A stretch of 64,000 nucleotides of DNA from Dactylorhiza incarnata (GCA_033032865.1 JAWHQI010000040.1:13967501-14031500), one strand, 5' to 3'; positions 1 to 11,040 are shown, counted from the first letter of the stretch. Made by a program: numbers and translations. Notes: generated by a model not told the origin, from the letters alone.

Positions 1-479
1 CAACCAAAATAATCCCAATTGGGCTGAGATTTTTACCAGTGTCACGTGATAACCCTAAGAAGTACCCACCATAATTTGGAGGGCATTGAGGGTCATTTGA
101 CCCAATAATTAATTAATGTTAAATTTATGAAATTATTACAAAAACCTTAGAAAAAGGTTCTATTAAAATTCCCATCTTTGGGTATCATGTGTGGGTAGGT
201 GTAAATATCCTATGTTGCAATTTTCATGTCAATCCCATGACCCAATCAAAAGTCATTCAAGAAATGGTGGATGTCCTACACTAGGGACCAGTCCCACCAA
301 AATGGATCAACAGGGAGCTACAAAACTCCTTTTGGGGTGCAATTAATTTTAAAATAAAGTAGACTCCAAGGGCTACAACTTTGGTGTTGACCAATTTTTC
401 ATTTGAGGGGTTCTAGTATTTTTAGTAATTAAAATAAACTACTACATGAAGTATGACAAAATGTGTTGGAACAAGTCTC
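1..479 (+). mobile_element. Gypsy-type LTR, left part (window-truncated)
   Basis: No ORF of substance. The phrasing of the sequence (a 'ccaagggctacaactttggtgttga' type passage near 361-390) matches a passage near 29398-29425 inside the long LTR at 28547-30834, in the same orientation and about 850 bases from that LTR's start. I therefore read this as the left half of a similar gypsy LTR whose first ~490 bases lie outside the window. The right half resumes after the motif array and element A, at about 6061, and ends in TGTTACA at 7567. Family call (Del/Tekay-like, from the terminal TGTGACATCC...GTGTTACA form of the second copy) is inference. Confidence 0.5.
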
Positions 480-974
480 TGCGTTCGACGAAATATGATC
501 TGCGTTCGACGAACTATGTTCTGTGTTCGATGAACACCGTGCTTCTGTGCGCTCGACGAAATCTGATCTTCGCTCAATGAATTAATTCAGTTCGATGAAT
601 TAATTTAGTTCGGCGAATTAACTCTATTCGACGAACTCCGTGTTCAGTTCGCCGAACTCAACTATCAGTTCGACGATTGTTCGTCAAACGAATTCCGTTC
701 GACGAACTCCGAGTTCAGTTTGACGAACTGTACTATTATTTTCTGTGAATTAATTCTGTTCGACGAACTCTGGGCTCGGTTCGATGAACTCAACTATTTT
801 TTCGGTGAATTAATTCTGTTCGACGATCTCCGGGGTCGGTTCGATGAACACAACTATTATTTCGGTGAATTAATTCTGTTCGACAAACTTCGGGGTCGGT
901 TCGACGAACTCAATAATCAGTTCGATGAACACCAGAGTGTGTTTGACGAATGAATTCTGTTCGACGAACTCCGG
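480..974. repeat. TTCGNCGAA array, about 20-bp units in 60-bp blocks
   Basis: Degenerate tandem array built on the near-palindrome GTTCGACGAAC. From about 661 to 960 the block length is 60 bases, four to five copies, each block holding three units of about 20 bases (a TTCGAYGAAC unit, a TTCGGTGAATT unit and a TTCGACGAWCT unit). Before 661 the units are less regular. The array is interrupted by element A at 975-5925 and resumes at 5926-6060. It sits where the U3 part of the host gypsy LTR would be. The 77-codon open frame across it is a by-product of the 60-base periodicity, not a gene. Confidence 0.8.
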
Positions 975-979
975 GTTCC
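975..979. repeat. Target site duplication of element A, left copy
   Basis: GTTCC directly before the TG of the left LTR; the same five bases follow the right LTR at 5921-5925. A five-base duplication is usual for copia integration. Confidence 0.85.
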
Positions 980-1142
980 TGTTGGAACCTTAGTTTTGAT
1001 TTGAGTTAGATTCCATCTTTAATGTCTAAGTTTCTATCTTAACACATTGTATAACTTAGATCAAATCCCATTAAGATAGAAGGCTGAAAATAGATATAAT
1101 TAATAGGCTGAGAAAATAAGAGAGATAAAAATTACACATTTT

Positions 1143-1470
1143 CTCTGCGTTCGACGAACGGCTATCTGCGTACGACGAACGGCGCTCTGCGCTCGACGAA
1201 TGGTGTTCATTATGCACTCGACGAAATCCAGCTATCTCAGCAGTCGACGAAAAACACTTATCTCAGCGGACGACGATCCCATCTCAGCAGTTCAGCGGTC
1301 GACGAACAGATTGTCTCAGCGGTCGATGAACAGACCCCGTCTCTGCGTTCGACGAAAAGTTGCGTTCGACGATCTCAAGTCTGCGTTCAACGAATATTCA
1401 GCAGAAGCTCAAAACGACGAATCAAATGATCAGGTCGATGAACTTGATGCTGAGCTCGATGAAAAATCTT
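1143..1470. repeat. U3 palindrome array of element A (TTCGACGAA)
   Basis: About a dozen copies of TCGACGAA or one-base variants at roughly 21-base spacing at first (CTGCGTTCGACGAACGGC units), then mixed with CTCAGCGG. The reverse complement of CTCAGCGGTCGACGA reads TCGTCGACCGCTGAG, which is the same composite word found in the LTRs of B, C, D and F. A matching array lies at 4018-4345 in the right LTR. The 94-codon frame reading through both copies is not a gene. Confidence 0.8.
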
Positions 1471-2134
1471 CAGCATTATTTTAATATCATTCTCATCTCG
1501 ACTAATATGCTGTCAGATTTATTAAAGCAATATATTATTATTTCTATATATATTTCTGCCTTAACAATACAACCGTTGCAAGCATTAAATATTATAGCCG
1601 TTGCATCAAAGATAAAGACGACAATTTGTCTGCTCGAGGATCCAGGAAATAAATGAGATATTATCTCTTTCCTCTCTGGTCGGCAAGAATTAAAATCAGC
1701 CGAACAACTCTCCAGAATACATATACAGAGAGAAGAAAGAGAGATAGACAGAATAAGAGTAAAAGAAGAACAACAGCAAAAACAGAGAACAACAGATTAC
1801 TCTATCTTGTTTTGCTTTTGCTAACTCTTCCTTACAGATCATCTATACCCTGAGACACCAATCAAGATTATTTGCTCAGGGATCTAAACTGCAAGAAGAA
1901 GAAGAAGAAGAGTATTTGCAATCAAGTGAAGAAGCTCCATCCACAAGCTGTCATCTAATCTAAATCAGATAGGGGGAGCTCTTCAACATCATCATCAAGA
2001 TCCAAACTCAACAACCCATCAGGATCTTCAAGAGTCTTCTTAGAAAGAGAAGAACACTATAACCTTTTTGTTTTCTTTATTCCTTCCCATCTTGTAAAGG
2101 GTTATAACTCCCTTCAAAAGTTAACTCCCAGTGA

Positions 2135-2250
2135 CAGGGCACCTTAGTAAAAACCTGCATCTTGGTTTTGAGCACCTGATCAAAAGCTCTGTGGTGTGTG
2201 GACACCTGAACAAAAACCCCTTGGTGTGAGGGCACCTGATCAAAAATCCT
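2135..2250 (+). other. Leader repeat/hairpin cluster of element A
   Basis: Four units share a core near ACCTGATCAAAA. Two have arms that pair across the core: CAGG (2135-2138) with CCTG (2154-2157), and GAGC (2170-2173) with GCTC (2186-2189). A third pairs AGGG with TCCT (2229-2232, 2247-2250) through one G-T pair. The GGACACCTGAACAAAAACC unit pairs only two bases. The same two perfect stems occur in B (15779-15832). Compare the stronger version with nearly the same loop in element E. Position is downstream of the likely transcription start, so it would be in the RNA leader. Confidence 0.55.
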
Positions 2251-2492
2251 AGTGGATTCCTACCAGTGGGTAGAAGAGTAGATGTACCCAGGTTGATTGC
2301 TGAACTACTATATATCTTGTGTCATCTGGTTTGCTTGTTGTTTTATTTCTTATTTGGGTTGTGTTACTGTGCCTACTTAATGTTTGTTTTTATTACTCAC
2401 TCAGCACCTATATTTATATATATCATTATTTTGAAATAAACATTAAACAAACAAAGAGCTTTAATACTTAAGAACAAAACCTCACTTTCAAT

Positions 2493-2504
2493 TGGTATCA
2501 GAGG
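2493..2504 (+). other. Primer binding site of element A
   Basis: TGGTATCAGAGG two bases after the LTR end. It matches the complement of the 3' end of plant initiator-Met tRNA, with G in place of C at the last position. This fixes the plus orientation of the element. Confidence 0.9.
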
Positions 2505-2575
2505 GCAGTTGATTTTACATACAGGCTAACACCTGAATCACAAAAATCACTTAGTTCTTAAAATTTTTGTATCTA

Positions 2576-2875
2576 ATGGCACAAGCAGAATTTTTAATTT
2601 TAAATCCACCAATCTGTAATTTGGATAGATTTACTTTATGGCAAGCTAGAATTAAACTATATATGAATGCCATAGATGAATAAAATTTACAATTCCATTT
2701 TGACTGGACTTCCATCTTCAATTTCCTCAACAGATGATCAAGAAAAGCTGAAAAGTGCTGATGCCAAGGCCATGAACATATTGGCTAAATCAATGTTAAA
2801 AGACATTCTTCAAAGAGTGGCTGATTGCACTTCAGCAAGGGGCATCTGGAACTCCCTCTCAAGGATGGTAAATTA
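2576..2875 (+). pseudogene. Gag amino-terminal remnant of element A
   Basis: Starts at ATG 2576 with MAQAEFLILNPPICNLDRF, then the conserved copia Gag pattern 'W-x-A-R-I-K-x-Y-M' and a stop after 35 codons. The reading is picked up in another frame (2676-2875), which ends 'IWNSLSRMVN' then stop. This corresponds to the first 110 or so residues of a UBN2-type copia Gag, with at least one frameshift. The rest of the UBN2 domain is missing: the next recognisable Gag sequence (acidic, coiled-coil) begins immediately after. Copia Gag forms the virus-like particle; this copy cannot make it. Confidence 0.75.
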
Positions 2876-3404
2876 ATCCTCTTCCACTTCTTTCACTAAC
2901 TATACTTTTGATGCAGAACCATCATCTACTCAAAGTGAAGAAGAAGAAGAGGAAGAACAAAAAGCTAGAGCTTTCTGCATGATGGCCATATATGGCTCAA
3001 AATACTACTCAAATGCAGAATCTGAATCTGAATCTGAATCAGAAAAGGTAACCGAGGTAACTTCAAATTTTATTTTTACCTCTGATCATTTTAAATCTGT
3101 TTTCAATTCACCATGTACAGATTTAATAAAATTTGAAAATTACAAATCTAAAAAGGAAATGATAAAAGAGTTAATAGAAATAAATATTTTAACTCCTGAA
3201 TATAATAAACTTAAAGAAGATTTAAAAGTATCAGAAAAGAAAATTATTTCTTTGAAAAATAAATTTGAACCTGTTAAGAAGAAAATTATGTATGTTCAAC
3301 AAAATCAAAGAAATTTTTCAAATTTATATTTTAATGAGATAAAAAGGCCAATATATCTAATTATAAGGCATTTTCTTTTATGTATTTTAAACATTTATAA
3401 TTAA
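2876..3404 (+). pseudogene. Gag acidic/coiled-coil remnant of element A
   Basis: An acidic serine-rich run (SSTQSEEEEEEE) leads into an open frame 2979-3404 of 141 codons. It has a Ser-Glu repeat near its start and a Lys/Glu/Leu-rich helix-forming stretch after residue 50. Long acidic and coiled-coil segments follow the UBN2 domain in large plant copia Gags of the SIRE-like kind, and here the segment sits right behind the truncated UBN2 part. No zinc knuckle remains. The last third (LIIRHFLLCILNIYN) is probably read-through of noncoding DNA. Confidence 0.55.
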
Positions 3405-3847
3405 ACAGCAGTTAAATGATTCATTGGAATTTTCTATCTTAAAACAAAGTCAGATAACTTCACATTCTTACAGATTTTCTCCAAAATCAAATTGAGCATT
3501 CTACCCTGATTGCATAGATCAGAAATGATCAAAGCACTAAGTGTGAGTCTCTTCTGATTAAGGGGATTCTATAGAAAGAAGGTATCATGCAATGTCTTTC
3601 TGATTTTAAAATTCCTTAGAATCCAATAACAGCTAGCAATTCATAATATTAAATTCCTATTTAAATCAAAATCTAGGAAATCAGAAATTGCTTGGTTTTA
3701 AAGAAGAAATTTAGAAATAATATCTGACCCTTAAGCCTTAAGTTATTCAAGATTTTTTTTTTCTTAGGTATCCTAAACCAAATAGGGGGAGATTGTTAGA
3801 ACCTAGTCTTAATTTGGATTAGGATCCCAACTCAAATAGGGGGAGAT
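3405..3847 (+). other. 3' internal region of A with duplicated polypurine tract and LTR start
   Basis: Noncoding. The end contains AATAGGGGGAGAT immediately before the right LTR (polypurine tract, about 3835-3847). About 54 bases earlier the same tract (3781-3793) is followed by TGTTAGAACCTAGTCTTAATTT, a diverged copy of the first ~40 bases of the LTR. So the polypurine tract plus LTR start is tandemly duplicated. Confidence 0.75.
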
Positions 3848-5920
3848 TGTTGGAACTTTAGTTTTGATTTGAGTTAGGATCCATCTTTAATGTCTAAGTT
3901 TCTATCTTAACACATTGTATAACTTAGATCAAATCCCATTAAGATAGAAATCTGAAAATAGATATAATTAATAGGCTGAGAAAATAAGAGAAAGATAAAA
4001 ATTACACATGTTCTCTGCGTTCGACGAACGGCTATATGCGTTCGACGAACGACGCTCTGCGCTCGACGAATGGTGTTCATTCTGCGCTCAATGAAATCCA
4101 GCTATCTCAGCGGTCGACGAAGAACACCTATCTTAGTGGTCGACTATCCTGTCTCAGCGGTTCAGCGATCGACGAACAGATTGTCTCAGTGGTCGACGAA
4201 CAGACCCCGTCTCTGTGTTCGACGAAAAGTTGCGTTCGACAATCTCAAGTCTGCGTTCGATGAATATTCAGCAGAAGCTCAGAATGACGAATCAAATGAT
4301 CAGGTCGACGAACTTGAAGCTGAGCTCGATGAAATATCTTCAACATTATTTTAATATCATTCTCAGTTCGACTAATATGCTGTCAGATTTATTAAAGTAA
4401 TATTTTATTATTTCTATATATATATTGCTGCCTTAACAATACAGCAATTGCAAGCATTAAATGTTATAGCCATTGCAGCAAAGCTAAAGACAGTAATTTG
4501 TCTGCTCGAGGATCCAGGAAATAAAAGAGATATTATCTCTTTCCTCTCTGGTCGGCAAGAATTAAAATCAGCTGAACAGCTCTCCAGAATACATATACAG
4601 TGAGAAGAAAGAGAGATTGAAAGAATAAGAGTAAAAGAAGAACAACAACAAAAATAGAGAACAACAGATTACTCTATCTTGTTTTGTTTTTGCTAACTCT
4701 TCCTTGCAGATCATCTATACCCTGAGACACCAATCAAGATTATTTGCTCAGGGATCTAAACTGCAAGAAGAAGAAGGGTATTTGCAATCAAGTGAAGAGG
4801 CTCCATCCACAAGCTGTCATCTAATCTAAATCAGACAGGGGGAGCTCTTCAACGTCATCATCAAGATCCAAACTCAACAACCCATCACGATCTTCAAGAG
4901 TCTTTTTAGAAAGAGAAGAACACTATAACCTTTTTGTTTTCTTTATTCCTTCCCATCTTGTAAAGGGTTATAACTCCCTTCAAAAGTTAACTCTCGGTGA
5001 CAGGGCACCTTAGCAAAAACCTGCATCTTGATTTTGAGCACCTGATCAAAAGCTCTGTGGTGCGTGGACACCTGAACAAAAACCCCTTGGTGTGAGGGCA
5101 CCTGATTAAAAATCCTAGTGGATTCCTACCAGTGGGTAGAAGAGTAGATGTACTCAGGTGGATTGGGGAACTACTATATATTAGGGCTGATATCGAGTCG
5201 AGTTCGAGCAATTTTGGCTCGGCTCGAAATCGAAATTTTCGAGTCGAACTCGGCTCGAAATCGAAATCGATTTCAAGTCGACGCGACTCAAAATGACTCG
5301 ATTCCGAGCTGGCTCGAAATCTAATCGAGCTGACTCGAAATTGAATTAAGCTGATTCAAAATCGAATCAAGATGGCTCGAAATTGAGCAATTTTTCTCTT
5401 TATTTGTAATTGGCTCGGAATTAAATTGGGAAACATCCAAATTTAGCAAATGAAACACTTAAAGCCTTCAATATTTTTATTTATGTTTAAAATTTAGTGT
5501 TTTTAATTTTAAAATAATAACATATTAATAAATACATAATATTTTAAATCAATTCGAGTTGATTCAAATCAGATTTCGAGCGATTCAGGGCTGGCTCGAA
5601 ATCGACTCGAAATCAGATTCGAGTCAAATTGAATCGACTCAATTTGAGTCGAATCAATTGTAACCGATTCTGATTCGGCTCAATATTCGAGCGATTTTCG
5701 AGCGACTTTCGAGTTTCGAATAATATGCTCACCCTTACTATATATCTCGTGTCATCTGGTTTGCTTGTTGTTTTATTTCCTATTTGTGTTATGTTGTTGT
5801 GCCTACGTAATGTTTGTTTTTATTACTCACTCAAAACTTATATTTATATATATCATTATTTTGAAATAAACCTTAAACAAACAAAGAGCTTTAATACTTA
5901 AGAACTAAACCTCACTTTCA
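3848..5920 (+). repeat. Element A right (3') LTR, interrupted
   Basis: TGTTGGAACT at 3848 to CACTTTCA at 5920. It is 2073 bases long because a 556-base hAT-like element and its 8-base target duplication sit at 5182-5745; without them it is about 1509 bases, like the left copy. Contains the TTCGACGAA array (4018-4345) and the leader hairpin units (5001-5117) at positions equivalent to the left LTR. Followed by target duplication GTTCC. Confidence 0.92.
5182..5737. mobile_element. hAT-like non-autonomous DNA transposon (MITE-like)
   Basis: 556 bases absent from the left LTR of element A. It is flanked by a perfect 8-base direct repeat CTATATAT (5174-5181 and 5738-5745), the hallmark of hAT insertion. 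The ends are imperfect inverted repeats, TAGGGCTGATA at the left and TAAGGGTGAGCA read from the right, close to the TAGGGGTGAGCA end common in plant hAT miniatures. The interior is made of degenerate CTCGAAATCGA and TCGAGT words on both sides of an AT-rich centre (about 5390-5560). No ORF. Confidence 0.88.
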
Positions 5921-5925
5921 GTTCC

Positions 5926-6060
5926 GTTTGACGAACGCAACTATTAGTTTGGTGAATTTCTTCTACTCAGATCGACGAATTAACTAAATAAGAATACAAC
6001 ACAATCATTTACTCCGGATTCAGTTCGCTGAATTAATTCTGTTCAACAAATTTCTTCAAA
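5926..6060. repeat. Right remainder of the TTCGNCGAA array
   Basis: Continues the array interrupted by element A: TTTGACGAACGCAACTATTAG and TTCGCTGAATTAATTCT units match the 20-base units at 661-960. It ends at about 6060, where ordinary LTR sequence resumes. Confidence 0.7.
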
Positions 6061-7567
6061 ATGAAATAACATTATAACATAATCACGTAAATCTGCGAAT
6101 ATCTGATCATGACAAATCCGACGGCTCTTAGTCAATGTCCCCGTTGGACGGACGACGCGCGACAGCCCATCCTGTGCTTCTTTGCGGAATGATTTCCCGG
6201 CCACCTGTGCCGCTTCCCGGGCAGCCATTGCCACCACCACCTCCGTTGAGGTGGTGGTCGGCGATATGGGGTGGTTGGCCAGCCGGAGGTGGTCAGAATC
6301 GGGGTTTAGAGGAGGGGAAAGAGAGCTCGAATCGAGACCTTTCGGAAGCACGATCCGAGCCCATTTGAGCTCGGATCAAGCCCCAAATTATGAAAAGATC
6401 TAGCACTAAGGGAGATGAGGTGGATCGGACCTGTATGGGGGCTTGGTGGCGCGTATTTCGGCGATTCGCCATGGCTGGAGGTGGAGCTTTCGGTGCCATG
6501 TCAATCCTAGCTTCCGGTGCTCGATTTCTTCGGGGAAGAGGGGAGGGGGGGTTTCAATCCTTTCCAACCTCTGAAGATGTTAAGGGGGTCAATTGAGGCT
6601 AAGGGGGAGGAGTTACTCAGATTGCCATTAATGGCCATTAGTGAATGCATTGGTTATACTTGGGGGAGTGAATTTGGGCATCAATGTGGCCGGGGAAGGG
6701 TTGAAAACTTCTCCTCTCCCCAATGGGAGATGAATGGTGCCATTATTGGAGGAGATGGAAGGTTTCCTCTTCCTCTCCATTAACTCCCCCTTCCTTCTCT
6801 CTCTTCCAAATTAGGCTTTCTCTCTCCTGGCTAATTTCCTTGAAATTGAATGGCCCAATCAGTAGCACTCAATTCCTTTTTGTGGTGGACCACCTCAATT
6901 GGATCTAGCCCAATTGGATTCAGTTTAATTTGGGCAAATTAGGTCATTTTGAACCAAATTTTGGATAAGGTTGACTTTGGTTAACTTGACCAATTAGGCT
7001 TACCCCAATGAGTGGTTTAGGCTCCAATGGTCTCCCTTAAGGGTTAGGAAGGCGTAGGTGGAGTCAATATGGCTAGGTGAGGGTGAATTGCCCCTTTATA
7101 GGGCACTTTGACCAAAATTAGGGCTAAGGTTGACTTAGGGTAAATTGGCCAATTTAGAGGTCCCATGATGGGGATTTTTGGTCCATTAAGTTCCTAACAT
7201 CTCTATAAGGGTAAGAGCAAGGTTAATTTGGCATGGTGGAGGCCAATTGACCCTAATTGAGTTAGTTTGACCAATTTAGGGTTAAGGTTGACTTTAGCCC
7301 ATTTGGCCTCTTTGGTTGACCCCAATGGGTCCCTAGTGCTCCAAGGAGCCCCCTAATGGGTTAGGGATACTATGGTGGAGTCAAGGTTCAAGGAAAGGCC
7401 ATAAAGTCCAACCCTAGACTAGGTATCTGAAAACTGTTATATGCAGACCACTAGGGTTTCTCCTTCTCATCCAAGCTCACATGGTCTTAAGCTCTTCCTA
7501 TTGTTTTGTCATGACCTAATCATGACAAAACCAACTTAGGGGGTCTAGTTGTTTGGGGGATGTTACA
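6061..7567 (+). mobile_element. Gypsy-type LTR, right part
   Basis: Noncoding, GC-richer at 6120-6560, then a long stretch with repeated 'ggttgacttt/ttgaccaa' phrases (6960-7400). The same style of sequence occurs at 30240-30830 near the end of the second LTR copy, and both end in GGGNNTGTTACA (7567 and 30834). Short open frames at 6043-6783 overlap each other in several frames and show no recognisable domain, so they are not called as genes. Confidence 0.5.
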
Positions 7568-9832
7568 AACTGTTAGGCCTATATAAGTTGAACCTATTAA
7601 CTAGATAATAAACATTCAATATTTGTATAGTACCATAAGTAGTACGTAGGATCACGATTAATTTACCATATATTATACTCCCCTGCATTGGAGTTGGACC
7701 CTAGGCTATAAGGTGTTGTCAACTTGGAAGTTATGTAGCTGTTTCATATTATGATGGATAAATATAGTGAGGACTTGGTTGATAGTCCCTGGGAGCTGAT
7801 AGCTTAGTTGTACATATGATGTGGGGGTGTTTACTTATAAATTTGCATATGGATCCTAGTGATAGGATTACTTAGGGTGGGTTTTCGATACCTTTCTGGC
7901 CATCACACCTATGGAGGCATGTAGTGTATGACCCTTTTTTTACATTCGCTCACGGGTCTTACAACCCAGAACCACCGTCTTGCGGTGGCACCAACTAACG
8001 CGATGCTCGTCACCATAATACACTGATTCTGTCGGCTAGTCAACATCATCCAGGCCAAACACATATCACAGTAATAGAATTTAAATGAAACAAGTCCACA
8101 CAATCACATTATATATCATAATACAAATGTCCACAATGAGAAAGTAATAAAATGAATAAGGGGCTTATGCCTAGTAGATCAACATCCTCACTACAAAAAG
8201 TCACTCGTCAATGTAGCTGCTGCAACAATGGGTAGTGGTTGCATTGCTTCATCCTGTCCTCCTCTCTTGTCCTGGTCTGCTACTGTTGTGGCTCCTCGCA
8301 CTCCTAAAATGATATGGTCCACCGACCATTAGTCAAAAGACTAAGCCAAATTCCCCATCCCCTCCCCCGGTGACTCCTAAGGACCGGGTGGGAGGAGTGA
8401 AAAGGAATGGACATCAAAGCAGATGCAACAGGCAGGTGACATGGTGCCTATCTAATAGTATGTAAGGTATGATAGCCAATAGTAGGGCCCTTCAAAAAAA
8501 CTGTGGCTAAGGATGGGTGTGGTAAGGGTCTGACCTGTAGCCCTACTATAGCTAGTATACTGCCAAAGTTATGAGATATAAATAAACTACCTAACCACAC
8601 AGCTTATCACCCTAGCACAGAATGTAAAGTAAGCAGACAACTAAGAGTATAGTATCTAACACAGAAAAGTAAAGTAAACCGCTACCTATCATCACAAAAA
8701 AGCAACCTTAGCTTATAAGAATGCTCATACAAACTTATAAGTTAAGCGGTCGTTTTGCAAGACCCATCGTATAAACTATCCCATACTAATTTATACAATG
8801 GGCGTATGTGATGTATGCAAATGAGATATGCGTTATGAATGCAATGTAATAAGATTAGTTATTGATCCACCAACGTGCAACTCACACACACGAATCTATA
8901 CGTACAGACCTATTTAGTTAGTTCCCTTTGTTCGAGTGTGTCAACTCAGGTACCTCATTGAGGCAAACAGGGGAAGTGGATTTGGCATGTCCACTTCTAG
9001 GCTAATGTCACACATCTCACACCCTAGAAATTTTGTATGCCCCTAAGAACACACAGGGTATCTGTGTACTATCTGGTAAGCACCACCTCTATCCCGCTTT
9101 TCGAGTCTCCGCTCAGGTACACCCCATTGAGGCAAACGGGGGCAGTGGATTGGGTCCTCCACTCCTAGGCTAGTATGACACCTCCCATCATAGACCTTGC
9201 ATACGCCTTAAGAACACATAATGTATCCGTGTAATATCTGGTAAGAACGCCTCATAATTGTATTTCTAGAGCCTCTAGCTCACCGGACAATCAAGTCCAC
9301 CTTAGATAACCAGAGCCAACCGCTCGCAGGACTAACTTAGCCCTTATAATATACCGAGCCTATCACTCGTAGGACTTAACTCGTCCTTATCAAATATATG
9401 CCTAGAGCTCATAGGATCGAACTGTCCTTTCTATTCCACGTCATACATCCCTTAACAGGGATGAGTGTGCACTTTCAGTACTGTTTAAGTTAACATTTTC
9501 TAATGATGGTTATGCTTATCGATTTAGGGTTAACCTTGGGCTTCCCGAGAAGTACCCTGTGAGGGGCTTGCAATGGTACTAGGAAGTATGATGGGATGAC
9601 ATCCCAAACCTACTTCTTACCAAGTCACTTAATCTTATTGATGACTACCCCTTTTTTGACCTACCCCTTTTTCCTTTCCAGTTGTTCATAAGACCCTAAG
9701 ATGAGTTAAGCATAGTACTTAGGAGTGGGGGAGTTCTTCTAAACCCCAATACCACTATGACTTGTGACAGGGTGCTAAATCACTCGTCATCACATTCAAA
9801 CCTCAAGTTCCCGTCTTCACCTAGGAACTACA
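7568..9832. mobile_element. Eroded gypsy-like noncoding DNA
   Basis: No gene. 7600-7920 is an inverted, diverged copy of 41905-42290 (shared pieces include the ATTCAATATTTGTATAGTACC passage and its complement). 8050-9780 is a diverged direct copy of 34190-35164 (shared layout around CATTAGTCAAAAGACTAAGC and CCATACAAACTTATAAGTTAAG). GGGTCTTACA at about 7953-7962 looks like an LTR end. A pair of similar passages at 8930-9060 and 9100-9230 ('aggtacctcattgaggcaaacaggggaagtgga') is an internal duplication. Confidence 0.4.
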
Positions 9833-11040
9833 TGTTAAAAAACTTGCGGTTCCGGAGATGAAGTAAAATAGTGGAACACTTCACAAAACCTTCCACAAGT
9901 GTAGCACAACAATGACAATGGGAAGACCCAATAGTGCTATGGTATTAACTATCTCTTTACAATTCGAGGTATACATGGCGAAACATGATTCATAAGAATC
10001 ACGAAGGAGAGAAGCACAAAACACAAAAGTAAACAAGCTCCCGACGACTTGACCACTTGAGACCGCCAGACCGCACGAACAGGCAAGCCAGACGGATAGA
10101 CCCTTAGACCGTGCAAATAAGGCACAAGCTGCACCTGTCAGACCGCAACAACAGACTGCCCGACCTGCTTCTTATTCAACTGCTGAAAAATAAATAGTTC
10201 ACACGTCTTGATCGCCCAGACCGCACGGTCTTAAGATCACAGAAGAACCCGCGAACACTGAACAAAGAAACTGCTTCCTACTACAGACCGCAACACAAGA
10301 TTGCCTGGCCACTTATGATCGCCTGATCAACTGAGTTTGATGCACAGTCCAAGAACACCTAAACACAGTCCTCCCGGACTGGTTTATTCAAAGCTGGAAG
10401 AAAGGAGAAAAGTTGACCGTGAGATGCTAGTTGCTAACCCGCGAACAAACAAACCGGTCAGACAAAATCTCAGACCACGCGACCTCAAAATGAGACCGGC
10501 ACATTCAAGCCAAATTTGGTTCTTACAGTTCTAGTTATGAATGACGGGCCCTGCACCCCTATTTATAGGCGAGCAGACGGATGTCGTCACCGCACAAACC
10601 GGGATATAATAACCGCCCATCAGATCGCGAGCGGTCTCTCAAATCAGACCGCCCGAGCTCAGCACCGCTAACAGCTCCCTTATTGAACTATGCGGTTATC
10701 ACAAACCGCCCAGTTACCGCGGTCATCAAAACAGACCGCTCGGTTTTATTGCATAAGCAAAGAACTTCTTCAGTAACCCAGACCGACAAGAACAACATGT
10801 CAGACCGCCCGGTCACTGCAAGAAGGCAGACCTACTTGAACATCTGGCCGACTTAAACAAGTTGCCAGAACAACCTGCGTGAGCTGCTTGGATAAACTTG
10901 CGATCTCCCAGATCATACCGCCCAGATCAGATCAACTAAGACAGAACTGGCCAGAGTACCAGCGCAGAACGCGCGGTCTCTGCGGTCTCCAACCTGCAGA
11001 CCGCCCAGCACCATTCCACTTCCACTTCAAAAATTTAACA
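9833..11040 (-). repeat. Element J 3' LTR
   Basis: 1208 bases; reads TGTTAAAAAACTTGCGG at the left and ends TTTAACA at 11040. The minus-strand TATA box is at 10560-10567. CCGCCC/AGACCG words are dense at 10590-11010, upstream of the TATA box on the minus strand (U3). The polypurine tract complement CTCCCCCTTGAAGTGG follows at 11041. Overlapping open frames here are composition artefacts. Confidence 0.88.

Larger units (their letters stand above)
980..2490 (+). repeat. Element A left (5') LTR
   Basis: 1511 bases, TGTTGGAACC at the start and CTCACTTTCA at the end. U3 carries a TTCGACGAA/CTCAGCGG array (about 1143-1470). An AT-rich stretch at about 1539-1556 could hold the TATA box. The transcribed part holds an AAG-rich run near 1893-1911 and four units around GCACCTGATCAAAA between 2135 and 2250. 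Apart from the inserted hAT-like element in the right copy, the two LTRs are close in length (1511 versus about 1509). Confidence 0.92.
980..5920 (+). mobile_element. Element A: non-autonomous copia retrotransposon
   Basis: Complete element bounded by two LTRs (980-2490 and 3848-5920), each TGTTGGAAC...CACTTTCA, with matching GTTCC target duplications. The internal region is only 1357 bases. It has a primer binding site, the start of a copia gag, a later coiled-coil piece of gag, and a polypurine tract. Protease, integrase, reverse transcriptase and RNase H are absent, so it must have moved with enzymes from another element. It is inserted inside the TTCGNCGAA array of the gypsy LTR, which makes it younger than that LTR. 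The right LTR was later hit by a hAT-like element. Confidence 0.93.

Noticed and set aside
720..953. 77-codon open frame with repeated FDEL/ELILFD
   Set aside because: It follows from the 60-base repeat, which is a multiple of three; no start context or domain.
1200..1484. 94-codon frames in both LTRs of A (also 4070-4354)
   Set aside because: They read through the TTCGACGAA array; conserved only because the LTRs are copies of each other.
2868..2921. Possible 54-base intron in A's gag (GTAAAT...CACTAAC...TGATGCAG)
   Set aside because: Shorter than plant introns usually are; more likely the scar of the gag deletion, though kept in mind in the gag-deletion finding.
6043..6783. Several overlapping frames of 60-100 codons in a GC-rich patch
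   Set aside because: Overlap on both strands, no domain, located in LTR sequence; composition artefact.
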